A DNA stretch of 64,000 bases, taken from assembly GCA_011503125.2 (NCBI GenBank), contig WWBZ02000062.1, positions 62,001-126,000 of the forward strand. The letters run 5' to 3'. Positions 9,899 through 18,470 of this stretch are shown here, piece after piece (within the stretch, counting starts at the first letter, position 1; each line of letters starts with the position of its first letter). The translations under genes and the position numbers were made by a program. The notes under the pieces were generated by a model. That model had not been told where the DNA came from and searched no databases. It saw only the letters and a program-made list of their open reading frames with translations. The DNA is from Botryosphaeria dothidea (lineage: Eukaryota > Ascomycota > Dothideomycetes > Botryosphaeriales > Botryosphaeriaceae).

Positions 9899-10675
9899 TT
9901 GCTTATCGTAGACGTGCGGGTAGTATAGCGAACTATGGCGACTGCTTGTAAGGTTGGCTCGTGTGTTAGTATGTGAAGTGAAGTGATTGGCGAGGTGCAG
10001 TGAATTCGCCGGTAAAGTGTTGTGAAGTTGTTGGTAAAGTGAAATGATTGGTGTAGCCGAGTGATTGACGAAGGGAGGGGTTTGATGATGTGAAGTTGCG
10101 GTTGATGCAGGGCCCTCTCAGCAGCCATGGCGCCAGATCGGTCCCAAGCTTACGGGAAAATCTTCGCCAATTCCTCGCCCATTCAACACGCAATGGCGCC
10201 TTTCCGTCACAACATCTGCGGGGATACGAATCCTACGCGAGCCGGCCCGCCTGCCGTTACGCCTGAGCGCCACGTCCGCAGCGGGGCCCGTCCTGTGGCC
10301 AGAAGCCCCCTTTGCGTCTTGTCCCTGATTCAAACTAATAGCGATATTTTGCAGGTGTGAAGAGACACTCTGGGCGAGACTCTCTCGTGTGTGCACAGAA
10401 CTACAGGAGTTATGGAGCAATGCAACACCTCTCGCCCCCTAAGCATCACTTGCAAGCTGTGCTGAGTTGCGGGGGAAATGGCGGGTATTGCAACACATGC
10501 GGGCCCTCAGCGTGCCGTCTCTTGATCCTTTGCAGGCAGCCAACGTCGGCTGGAGGCTTGAAGGAATGCATTCCTGGCTCCGCTCCGCCTCTTCCGCCCC
10601 GAGACAGTTATAATAATTCAACCTCTTCTTTGTGAATACGCAAGACAACAGGCGTGTTCAAGCCGAGTGCCCGTG
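9899..10675. other. Intergenic upstream of transcription factor 2
   Basis: 777 bp. The first 200 bp (9960-10100) contain an irregular series of gtgaagtg/attgg-like units (for example gtgaagtgaagtgattgg), a degenerate short-repeat tract. No gene or TCG-N5-CGG site found. Confidence 0.45.
9970..10100 (+). repeat. Degenerate short repeat tract (gtgaagtg / gtgattgg units)
   Basis: Irregular recurrence of gtgaagt and tgattgg words downstream of EthD protein 2. The units vary in length, so this is a weak minisatellite-like tract. Confidence 0.4.
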
Positions 10676-12284
10676 ATGGACAACGCTACGCACTATCGTC
10701 TGGCCTGCGACCGTTGTCATGCCCAAAAGCTGCGATGCCGGCGCGAATGGAGTGGGGGCGGCTGCGTACGTTGCATCAAAGCGAAGATCCAATGCGTTTC
10801 CAGTCCGTCACTGCGGGTCCGTCGTGGCGAGGATTCACATCAGCGGCAGCAGCGTTCTGCACAGAAGCCTGCAGCAAACTCTAGTTCATCCGGTCAGTAA
10901 CGCACTTCTGCAGTCCTCTTGGACCCAAGCTGATGGTGATCAAGGGCCAGCAGCGCAAACCGGGCCCCCGGACGACCAGCCAACAAGCTCTTCTGTTACC
11001 GAAGATTTGTCCGCTCTCATGGATTTGGATCCATCCGCCAATTCCATATCCGACTTCGAGGCCAGCCTGTTCGATTTCTCCTGGACCACCAACGCTCCAG
11101 CTGCCAGTTCTGCTCCAGCAACAGAGCCTTTTCCTCCCAGCTTGGCCGCTGCAGATGCGCCCGCGAGCAACCTTGGCCCATTTAATGGGAACACGGGCAG
11201 CGGCTTTCCTTGCTCCTCCCCTGTTCAGACCTCAGCTTCGCAACCGTCCAACGCTCGGGGTCGACCCTCCGCGACCAATCAACGGGATCTATGGATTCGC
11301 AAGCTATCCTACATCAACATCGAGCTGTACCAGCACTACGTCGCCGCCAGTCCGAGCGCCAACGTCTCTCTACCCACGACCGATTCATTGAGTAGACCGG
11401 GTTACTTCTCTTCTGCCTCCTTCTCCGCGACCACAGCCACGGCAGCGGACCACTGGAACATCGACCAGACCTTCGTCGTGACGCTGCAATTCCTCGAAGC
11501 GCTCGAAGACATGGCCGCCTCCACGTCACCGCACGCGAACTATCACACCAACCGCCTGGACAATAGCACGGTCCTGCTCGTCTTCTCATGCTACCTTCAC
11601 CTGCTCGAGATCTACGCCGCCCTATTCCGCGACCTGGCCGCGTCCCCGTCCTCGTCATCCTCCTCATCGCCATCTTCTTCCTCCCACCGGGCCCCGTCTC
11701 CGCCTCCCGCCCCGCGCTCGCCTTCGAGGAGTAGCCCGACTTCATCGTCTCCGAACTTGGCGCTGCCACGCCTGTGCTTGGGCAACTTCGTCATCGGCCC
11801 CGAGTCCCCGCTACACGGCAGCATGGTCGTTCATCTGGCGGAGCTGCTGCTCGCGCGGACGCACGATGCTGTGGGGTGTGTCGGCGGTGGAGGCGATGGT
11901 GGTGGCGGACGGCCAGCCTCGTCTTCTTCGTCGTCTGCATCATCTCCAAATCAGCGCCGCATTGGCCGGCATCGTGCGGACAGCGCCGGTTTCGACGATG
12001 GAGAGCGTGGTGGTGAGGGGGAAGACGGACAGGACGGCGACGATGGCAGCACCAGGAGGCGCGCGTCGCAGCAGATGCAAGGTCACAAGGCAGGAGGAGT
12101 AGTTAGGAGGACTGTAGTCTCTGCATCGGCCAGTGAGAACGGGAGACGGAAGCCCTCGTTGTCTGACGAAGGGGTTTGGGTACGGGTGGGGATGACGGGC
12201 GATATCCCCGGTGTCACGGTCAGAGCTGTGCGAGAGAAGGAGCGAGAAGTAAGAAGGTTCCTCGAAAGAGTCAGGAGTTCATAA
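10676..12284 (+). CDS. AflR-like Zn2Cys6 transcription factor 2
   Basis: Two exons, 10676-10892 and 10951-12284, intron 58 bp (GTCAGT donor, CCAG acceptor; an acceptor 3 bp later is equally in frame); 516 residues. The zinc cluster has Cys at 11, 14, 21, 30, 33 and 40 with the same spacing as regulator 1. The central part carries the same regulatory-domain landmarks ([44 protein letters not shown]). It is longer than regulator 1 because of Ser/Pro-rich low-complexity stretches after the LLVFSCY helix and a Gly/Asp-rich segment near 11880-12050. A nuclear pathway regulator by inference. The intron is inferred; only transcripts can confirm it. Confidence 0.8.
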
Positions 12285-13369
12285 AACCTCAAACTCTCTT
12301 GTCTTCCATGTGTTGCTTCTTCGCTTCATCACCATTTGCCTTCCTCTCTGCCTTCCCTTCCGTCTCATTTAGATAAAATCCAATGGGCATTCGTAGTAGG
12401 AGAAAAAATAGAAAAGACTATTAGAGTCCACTATAAATAGTTCCTTCATGGTTGGTTTGTAAGGTAGGCAAGCGATTATTCAAGAACTACATCGCGTTTC
12501 CAGTAAAATAAATCTTGACTGGATTTTCTTCATGTGACTTTGTCTTCAATGATAGCCATCATTCTAAGACGTAGCATTCATTTGAATTTTACGTTTATCA
12601 AAGAAAAGAGCCCCCTAATATGGCTACACTGCGACTGACCGAGTCGAGATACTCACTTACTCTTTCTTGGCAACACATAGCCAAGTAGTCATGTTGGCTT
12701 GGCCTACTTCCTGTTTTATCTTATGCCGGCTGGGATTTTTAGCTCTTCTGCGTGCCTCCATTTCTGCTCATTCGCCCAACTATCCTTCAAATGACGGTAA
12801 AATAACGTCTTATACAATCCCTACACAACATTCTTGTGCCCACGAATCTACCATTTTTTACTCTCATCATATTAATCTCACGCGTCTTAAAAGACTCCTA
12901 GATAAACTCCCCCAGCCTCGAAAATCATGCTTATATTTAACATGCCGACGATCGTCGGTGATAAGTGTGCCTACGGCGTAGAAGATCGGCTTTAAGAACC
13001 ACGAGATATATCGTCAGACAAATTGAAGCGTCGGAGATAAGAGCCCTGAATCAATTAGCTTCTTAGCTAGCGACTTGATAGCCAATAATGACCAGATGAC
13101 TCCGAAGCCTAATGGAAGAGGGCCCGTCCTTATACTTAGCGCGTCTTATGTTTGAGGTTTAAATAGAGTTGGCTAAAAATAAAAAATACGAGAGTAAGTC
13201 ATATTCCCTTTCTAAATCTCCTTTGCAGCGTTTAAAGCCGTATTTATTGATTCTAGGAACCATTACAAAATCTGGTCGGCCAGTACCCTATCTGCACTCT
13301 CAAAGATGTATGCCCCCAGAGCAATTTAAGGATATAGAAAGTGCTCTACTGATATCTCTTACGCATAGG
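12285..13369. other. Intergenic, AT-rich, no gene seen
   Basis: About 1.1 kb that becomes AT-rich rightwards. No supported gene. A string at 13100-13125 (ctccgaagccta-t-gaagag) resembles one in LINE-2 near 43390, so an old repeat scrap is possible. Confidence 0.4.
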
Positions 13370-13762
13370 ATGATCCGTTTTCTATCAGCAGGTTTCGTGC
13401 TTCTCGGCGTCGCAGCAGCCGCTGGTTGCACACCAACGACTATCAAGGACACTGGCTTAACGAGTACATATATTACTCCCGTTCAAAACGAAAACGGTGT
13501 CTATCTCTATGACCAGTTCACGTCAAATAGCCAGGACCACTACATCATTGGATTCAGCTCGGTCGACAACAATTTTCAGAGCGCCTACGTCAGATTGAAC
13601 AACCCTACCGACACTACGATCTTTATCCAGGTCAAATGCACAAACGGTGCTGTTTACTGGGCCGACTGTAGCCCCTACACAGATGGTGCGAGGTTCAATT
13701 TAGCAATGGGAAAGAAAGGCAAATGCACCCAGGTTTCAGAGATGTCGTGGAGGTCATACTAG
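13370..13762 (+). CDS. Small secreted cysteine-containing protein (effector candidate)
   Basis: 130 residues from ATG at 13370; the frame stays open upstream but without an ATG. Residues 1-19 form a clear signal peptide (MIRFLSAGFVLLGVAAAAG). The mature part has four cysteines (first one at the signal-peptide end, then VKC, ADC and GKC), enough for two disulphides, and ends in SWRSY. No family recognised. Size, secretion signal, cysteines and position beside a large RIP-affected transposon block fit the usual profile of fungal effectors, but that is inference only. Confidence 0.6.
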   Translation: MIRFLSAGFVLLGVAAAAGCTPTTIKDTGLTSTYITPVQNENGVYLYDQFTSNSQDHYIIGFSSVDNNFQSAYVRLNNPTDTTIFIQVKCTNGAVYWADCSPYTDGARFNLAMGKKGKCTQVSEMSWRSY

Positions 13763-13941
13763 GCTGGTTTGCGGCAAGCGTTAATTGATCTTGTCGCACG
13801 TAGTGTTACGCATACAAGATCTTAATTGCGTTACACATGTATACTTGTACTCGGAGCCAGTACACACGCAATGCAAATGGCCGTTTGTCCCTTTCCATCC
13901 ACAAAACTATTGGATTTTTGTGCTACTTAGAGCTTGATTGT
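13763..13941. other. Short intergenic stretch left of the NLR remnant
   Basis: 179 bp with no gene. It abuts the reverse-oriented type-B solo LTR; the NLR homology does not continue into it, so this marks the 5' breakpoint of that gene. Confidence 0.5.
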
Positions 13942-14230
13942 TGTTGGATTGTTGATGAACAACGATGATCCATTGATGATTGGCATGAGGAGGAAGGGCA
14001 TAGGTGGCCTACCCTCCTTATATACGTAAGTGAGTGACTAAGCTATCTGGTGTTGCAAAAGCAATATGCAAAACTGTTGGAAATATCGTCTCAGAATGCT
14101 CCGCGTTGGGTTTAGCGCCAAATTGTCTATATAGCAGGCACCCTCTCATACCCCTCTCGGGAGACATGCCATAAATCCAGACAATCATCAAATCAACTCA
14201 ATTTCCAACAAAAACACGTGATTTCCAACA
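13942..14230 (-). mobile_element. Type-B solo LTR, reverse orientation, interrupted by a type-A solo LTR
   Basis: Pieces 13942-14074 and 14216-14230 total 148 bp and match the complete type-B LTR at 14418-14565 in reverse complement, with only a few mismatches. Termini are TGTTGG...CCAACA. The flanks (attgt left, aaatc right) do not match, so no target-site duplication is visible, suggesting recombination between two insertions with loss of the sequence between. Confidence 0.8.
14075..14210 (+). mobile_element. Type-A solo LTR (136 bp) nested in type-B LTR
   Basis: Begins TGTTGGAAATATCG and ends ATTTCCAACA, flanked by the 5-bp duplication aaaac (14070-14074 and 14211-14215). A mutated copy of the same LTR lies at 22837-22983 inside Gypsy-1. 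Confidence 0.85.
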
Positions 14231-14417
14231 AAATCTTTATCAGAAAGAAAGTCGATCATCTGAAATCCATAAGGAAGTGGAGATCAGACATCGCTGGGGA
14301 TGTTCATTCCTACCTCAGAAAAAACGCTAGAGGAACCTTCCTTTGGGTTGCACTAGTCTGCAAGAGGCTTCAACAGATTCCTTCTTGGAAGGTTAGGGAG
14401 GAGATTGAAAAGCCTAC

Positions 14418-14565
14418 TGTTGGAAATCACGTGTTTTGCATATTGCTTTTGCAACACCAGATAGCTTAGTCACTCACTTACGTATATAAGGAGGGTAGGC
14501 CACCTATGCCCTTCCTCCTCATGCAAATCATCAATGGATCATCGTTGTTCATCAACAAACCAACA
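14418..14565 (+). mobile_element. Type-B solo LTR (148 bp) in the NLR remnant
   Basis: TGTTGGAAATCACG...AACCAACA, flanked by the duplication cctac (14413-14417 and 14566-14570). It contains a TATA-like tatataagg. Together with the reverse copy at 13942-14230 it forms a 132-bp inverted repeat around the intervening sequence. Confidence 0.85.
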
Positions 14566-16032
14566 CCTACGGATGTTTAGCAAGGCCTGGATTCGTTTTA
14601 CCGCAGAATGCTGAAGATTGTTCGAGACGAGGCCTCAGATTTCGCAGAGTCATGTGTGCAGATTCTTCGAGCTACAACTCTTGCCTACCTTCCACTCCGG
14701 CTACAAGAGTTGAAGACCGTAGTCAATTTACCAAATGAGCTCCAAGAGAGTGTTGATCCATCAACTTTTGATGGTTTAAGAGATTTGATTGAGAGATGTG
14801 GATCTTTCCTACTCCTCCACAGAGACATCATCTATTTCGTTCAGCAGTCAGCAAAAGACTACTTCGATACAGGGGCCGGCTCGGAAATTTTCACCTCTGG
14901 GCGGTCGCTAGGACATATTTCGATCGCACAGAATTGTCTTGATACTCTGATCTCGTATTTGGAGGTCCGTCAATTTCCAGATTCAACATCGCTTGATGAT
15001 CGAGAGTCAGGCGAAGAAGGATTGCATTCACTGTCGAGGATCGCATATGCGTGTTCCCACTGGATTCACCATACTATCGAATCTGTCGGTCAGGAACCAT
15101 GCAAGGCACACTTTCCTAACGAAGAGAAGATTTTCACCTTGCTAGACGCATACTTCATCCCTTGGATACATTCTCTGGGCTCCTTGAAGGAATTAACGAC
15201 ATGCTTCATCATGGTCAAAGCACTTCTTGAGGTAAACGATCACTAAGAGACTCAACACCACCCGCTAATACTGCATAGACGCGAAGTTCCATGAGCACGG
15301 TCAGCTTCGAGGTCTTACACGACTCATTCCGCTTTATGCGATGAAGCAGACATGTCATCGAAAGATTTCCTGATCAAGCGTATATCTCGGCCCTTTTTTT
15401 TTGCGCCCAAGACATCATAAATTCGACAAAAATACCAGGCCATGGTTCCAACATGGCTCAAAGCGTCGATACAAGGGAGTGATACATGGACTCCGTGTTT
15501 GGACACTTTGTTGGGCCACTCTGCAAGAGTCGAACAAATCGTCTTCTCCTCAGATGGGAGCCTCCTTGCCTCTGTATCAGACGATTGCACTGTTCAGCTG
15601 TGGGAAACAGAAACGGGGAAACCGCGCGACATACTCGATAATTATTTAGGTGGGGTCAGTCAGGTATCTTTCTCACCGGATGATTGTCTCCTCGCTGCCA
15701 CATCAGATGATGGTACACTTAGGCTCTGGCATACTGCTACGGGCTCTCTGCACAGTAAACTCGATACGCATACATGCGAGATGAGGAAGATGGTGTTTGC
15801 GCCCAAAGGGCATATCCTTGCGTCAATATATGGAGTTCTGTCCGTCGGATTATGGAATACCTTAACCAGCGCAGGTTGCCGCATTTTCAAATCTGACTCC
15901 AACGAGCTACCTACAGAGATGGCCTTTTCAAACGATGGGAAATTCATTGCCATTGCATTCGGAAGTCACGTTGAGATCCGCAGTGTGTGGACTGGAAGGG
16001 TCGTCATGGGATTGAAAAGGCATGTGTCTTGC

Positions 16033-16037
16033 ATATT
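16033..16037 (+). repeat. Target-site duplication, left copy (atatt)
   Basis: Pairs with 44183-44187. It brackets the entire 28-kb nested insertion. Confidence 0.85.
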
Positions 16038-16214
16038 TGTCAGACTTTCTTGCCTTACTACCTCAGGCATCTCAGTTATCTCGAATATTCTATCCTTTAT
16101 ACAATAACACTCTTTGATGCCCAACCACGCATCGGCACTCTCTCTCGGATCTTTAGTATCCTCGGTTATGTAGTTATCACCTATGTATATAAGCAAGCCT
16201 ACCAACCTCCCTTT
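16038..16214 (+). mobile_element. Copia-family solo LTR, left piece
   Basis: Starts TGTCAGACTTTCTTGCC, clearly related to the Copia LTR at 24367-24616, and runs to aacctcccttt at 16204-16214. There LINE-2 interrupts it. The rest of the LTR resumes at 44120 and ends at 44182, giving about 240 bp in total against 250 for the Copia LTR. Confidence 0.8.
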
Positions 16215-16345
16215 CCATGTATATAAGTCTCTGCCACCCACTTACTGCGCTCTTGCGCACCTACGCATACCACGCACTACCCCCAATAGCAACGGCAGAC
16301 ACCGCCCGGGCCGCCCTGCCTCGCAAACGCCCGGCGGAGGACCCT

Positions 16346-16663
16346 ATGGAAACTCCACCAGCCGCACGCACCAGGGAGCCTATCATCGTCACCTCCTCCC
16401 TCTCAGGCACCGGCCTCTTCGAACTAAACGCCCGTAAGGCCAAACGAACCATCAACGCCGTCGTCGAACCCGTCCCCCTTAGGCACGCTCCTAAGAGGCA
16501 GCAACAGCGAGCCGCTAAAACCTCAGGCCTCCTTAAGGAGGTCGAAAAACTCTTCCGCCAGGAAGAAGAAGAAAAGCGGGCGATAAAAGACGTACTCGCG
16601 GCGGCCTCCGCCGCCCTAGACCAATTACTACGCCCCTTTACTATTAGGGCGCATAGTAAGTAG
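16346..16663 (+). pseudogene. Probable LINE-2 ORF1 remnant (lysine/arginine-rich, coiled-coil)
   Basis: Open from ATG at 16346 (METPPAARTREP...) to a TAG at 16661-16663, about 105 residues; beyond it the same frame continues with recognisable bias but many TAG/TAA stops, as expected after RIP. The protein is basic (KRTINAVVEPVP, PKRQQQRAAK) with a charged helical segment (KEVEKLFRQEEEEKRAIK). No domain recognised. Position just inside the LINE 5' end suggests a Gag-like ORF1 product. Confidence 0.45.
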
Positions 16664-16911
16664 GCGAAAGCGGCCCGAGTAGCCTTATCTAAGGCGCTTC
16701 TAGGGCTAGTAGCACCCTATAGGGGCGGCACGGCCGCCGAACGACTAATAAGCGGATAGGAGAAAGGGGTAGAGACTACGCTAATCCTAGTCTATAGTAC
16801 CCTCCCGGCTTAGTAGAAAAAGAAAACGGTAAGAAAGTCGGAATAGCTAGAACCGTAGCCCTAGCTCGTATAGCTACGAAGCTATACTATAATAGTATAG
16901 AAGGTAGAAGA

Positions 16912-17151
16912 TGTTACGGTTTGAACCCTGAGGGTGCCTTGGATAGATCCTGCGGCGAGATCTTGGGTCGAGAGGACCCTGAAGCTCAACAAGAAAACTC
17001 TGCAACTCGCTACTAGCAAAAGGAACCCTAGAGAGATATATAAGCAGCGCTATCTTACTCAAACCTTTCTTTCTTTTCTCTTTAGCTTAGTCTTCTCGTA
17101 GATAGTAATGCCACTGCATTTCCGCGAGTGCACCGGATGCAAGCCATCACA
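16912..17151 (+). mobile_element. Solo Gypsy LTR (240 bp)
   Basis: TGTTACGG...CCATCACA, flanked by gaaga (16907-16911 and 17152-17156). Nearly identical to the unmutated 5' LTR of Gypsy-1, so it is a recent or RIP-spared solo copy. Confidence 0.85.
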
Positions 17152-17343
17152 GAAGAGTAGATTTAGGTTACGCGGAAGAGCTAAAATCGGAACTATATAA
17201 ACTCTAAAATAACGGTATAGCCTAGAAATAGGATACTAAAGGCAATATAGCCTATAAAGAATAACCGCGTCTTTCTTAGACTTCCGGCTAGACATCTATA
17301 AAGAGAATACTTTTTAATAGAAATAAAGATAGCTCTAGTAGAC

Positions 17344-17698
17344 TATAATAAACGGACCTTAGAGGGCGGAGAGACGAGGTAACGAAGCTAGTAAAGGTAG
17401 TAGAGGTAAAGTAAATACCGAAATATAAGGGTATAGTTTAAGGGGGCGAAGGTACGAGGGACGAGGGACGAGGGAGGTAAGTAAGGTCTAATTTAAGGCG
17501 TAATAAGTTATACGCGAGGAATACTTATTACTAGACTAGAGAACTTACTATAAAGTAGAGGGGCGAGCTTTATATATATATAAAGAACGAACTAAAATAC
17601 TAGCTTTCTAATTTATAAGTAGGTAAGTCTAGATCTAGATTTTAAATTAACGAAGGTAAATAAGAGGTAAGAAGCCTAAGTAAGCTACGTTTATAATA
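17344..17698 (+). mobile_element. Type-C solo LTR, copy 1
   Basis: Begins tataataaacggacc and ends cgtttataata, with a TATA-like tatatatataaag inside. Matches copies at 37461-37832 (+) and 40775-41161 (-). No clear duplication at this copy. Confidence 0.7.
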
Positions 17699-17725
17699 GT
17701 AGGCTCTCCTCTCTAGAGGTAAGTT

Positions 17726-17974
17726 TGTTACGGTTTGAACCCTGAGGGTGCCTTGGATGGATCCTGCGGCGAGACCTTGGGTTGAGAGGACCCTGAAGCT
17801 CAACGAAGCTCAACAAGAAAACCCTGCAACTCGCTACTAGTAAAAGGGACTCTGGAGAGATATATAAGCAGCGCTATCTTGCTTAAACCTTTCTTTCTTT
17901 TCTCTTTAGCTTAGTCTTCTCGTAGATAGAATGCCACTGTATTTCCGCGAGTGCACCGGATGCAAGCCATCACA
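17726..17974 (+). repeat. Gypsy-1 5' LTR (RIP-spared)
   Basis: Retains its TG and CA dinucleotides (for example gaaccctgagggtgcc), unlike the 3' LTR at 23333, where the same positions read as TA. Confidence 0.85.
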
Positions 17975-17993
17975 TTAGACTAAGCTCATTCCC

Positions 17994-18180
17994 CTTCCTC
18001 TGTGCGCTATAGCTCCCACGTGAGCACTGCGTTCTTATTCTTCTTTCCTCTATACGCTATAGCTCCCACGTAAGCACTACGTTCTCATTCTCCTTTCCTC
18101 TATACGCTATAGCTCCCACGTGAGCACTACGTCCCCATCCCCTTCCTCTATACGCTAGAGCTCCCACGTAAGCACGGCTT
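17994..18180 (+). repeat. Leader minisatellite of Gypsy-1 (about 58-bp unit, ~4 copies)
   Basis: Repeating unit around ctatagctcccacgt-agcac, followed by C/T-rich spacer with ttcctc. The same repeat in reverse complement occurs in the leaders of Gypsy-2 (about 34985-35185) and Gypsy-3 (about 42830-42985). Confidence 0.8.
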
Positions 18181-18384
18181 CTCTCTACTAAAGTTACTAA
18201 GAAGTTTAGGATAGTAGCTAGGCTCGTTGCTAGTTAACTATACCTGGGAAATCGTTTAAGAAGGTGTCCGTGTAGGCACTTAAGAAGGTTCCCGAAGGAA
18301 GTCCTTTAATAAAACGACGGTATGGCGTTTGAGAAGGCACGAAGAAGTCCCTAAAAGAAGATCTAAAAGGAGATCTTAGAGAGG

Positions 18385-18470
18385 GCACCCAAGAAGACAC
18401 CTAAGAAGACACCTAAGAAGACACCTAAGAAGACATCTAAGAAGATATCTAAGAAGACAACCAAGGAAGA
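18385..18470 (+). repeat. 15-bp tandem repeat encoding Lys-Lys-Thr-Pro units
   Basis: Units like acctaagaagac repeat about six times before Gag. In one frame they read K-K-T-P/S units, a basic histone-tail-like stretch. Gypsy-2 (34880-34980) and Gypsy-3 (42545-42640) carry the same array in reverse. Confidence 0.75.

Larger units (their letters stand above)
14231..16037 (+). pseudogene. NLR (NACHT-WD40) gene remnant, 5' part
   Basis: Reads as the C-terminal NACHT region and first WD40 blades of a HET-E/NWD-type fungal NLR: a stretch ending in ARGTFLWVALVCK, then GLDSFYRRML, the AYLPLRLQEL winged-helix region, a likely 54-bp intron after ALLE (GTAAAC...GCATAG, 15232-15285), the APK...PTWLK linker, and three WD units from about 15480 (LLGHSARVEQIVFSSDGS and following). 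The N-terminal domain and P-loop are missing at the solo LTR at 14230. Lesions: stop TAG at 14578, TGA at 15342, an extra T in the run 15394-15402, TAA at 15418, a solo LTR at 14418-14565 and the 28-kb insertion at 16038. These genes act in heterokaryon incompatibility and immune-type cell death; this copy cannot be functional. Confidence 0.85.
16215..17725 (+). mobile_element. LINE-2, 5' portion (with two solo LTR insertions)
   Basis: LINE-2 entered the Copia-family solo LTR with an 11-bp duplication, aacctcccttt (16204-16214 and 44109-44119). This left part includes the open frame at 16217-16663, then RIP-mutated sequence broken by a Gypsy solo LTR (16912-17151) and a type-C solo LTR (17344-17698). 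The 3' part of LINE-2 is at 43249-44108. Assignment of both parts to one element rests on the duplication and on strand. Confidence 0.6.

Noticed and set aside
12667..12981. A 104-codon frame in AT-rich intergenic DNA
   Set aside because: No ATG at its start, no domain, AT-rich composition.
13090..13130. LINE-2 fragment in the intergenic region
   Set aside because: Similarity to about 43385-43425 is only some 30 bp, too short to call.
13942..14565. Inverted repeat as a MITE or hairpin element
   Set aside because: The arms are two independent LTRs: each full 148 bp with TG...CA ends, and the right arm has its own duplication.
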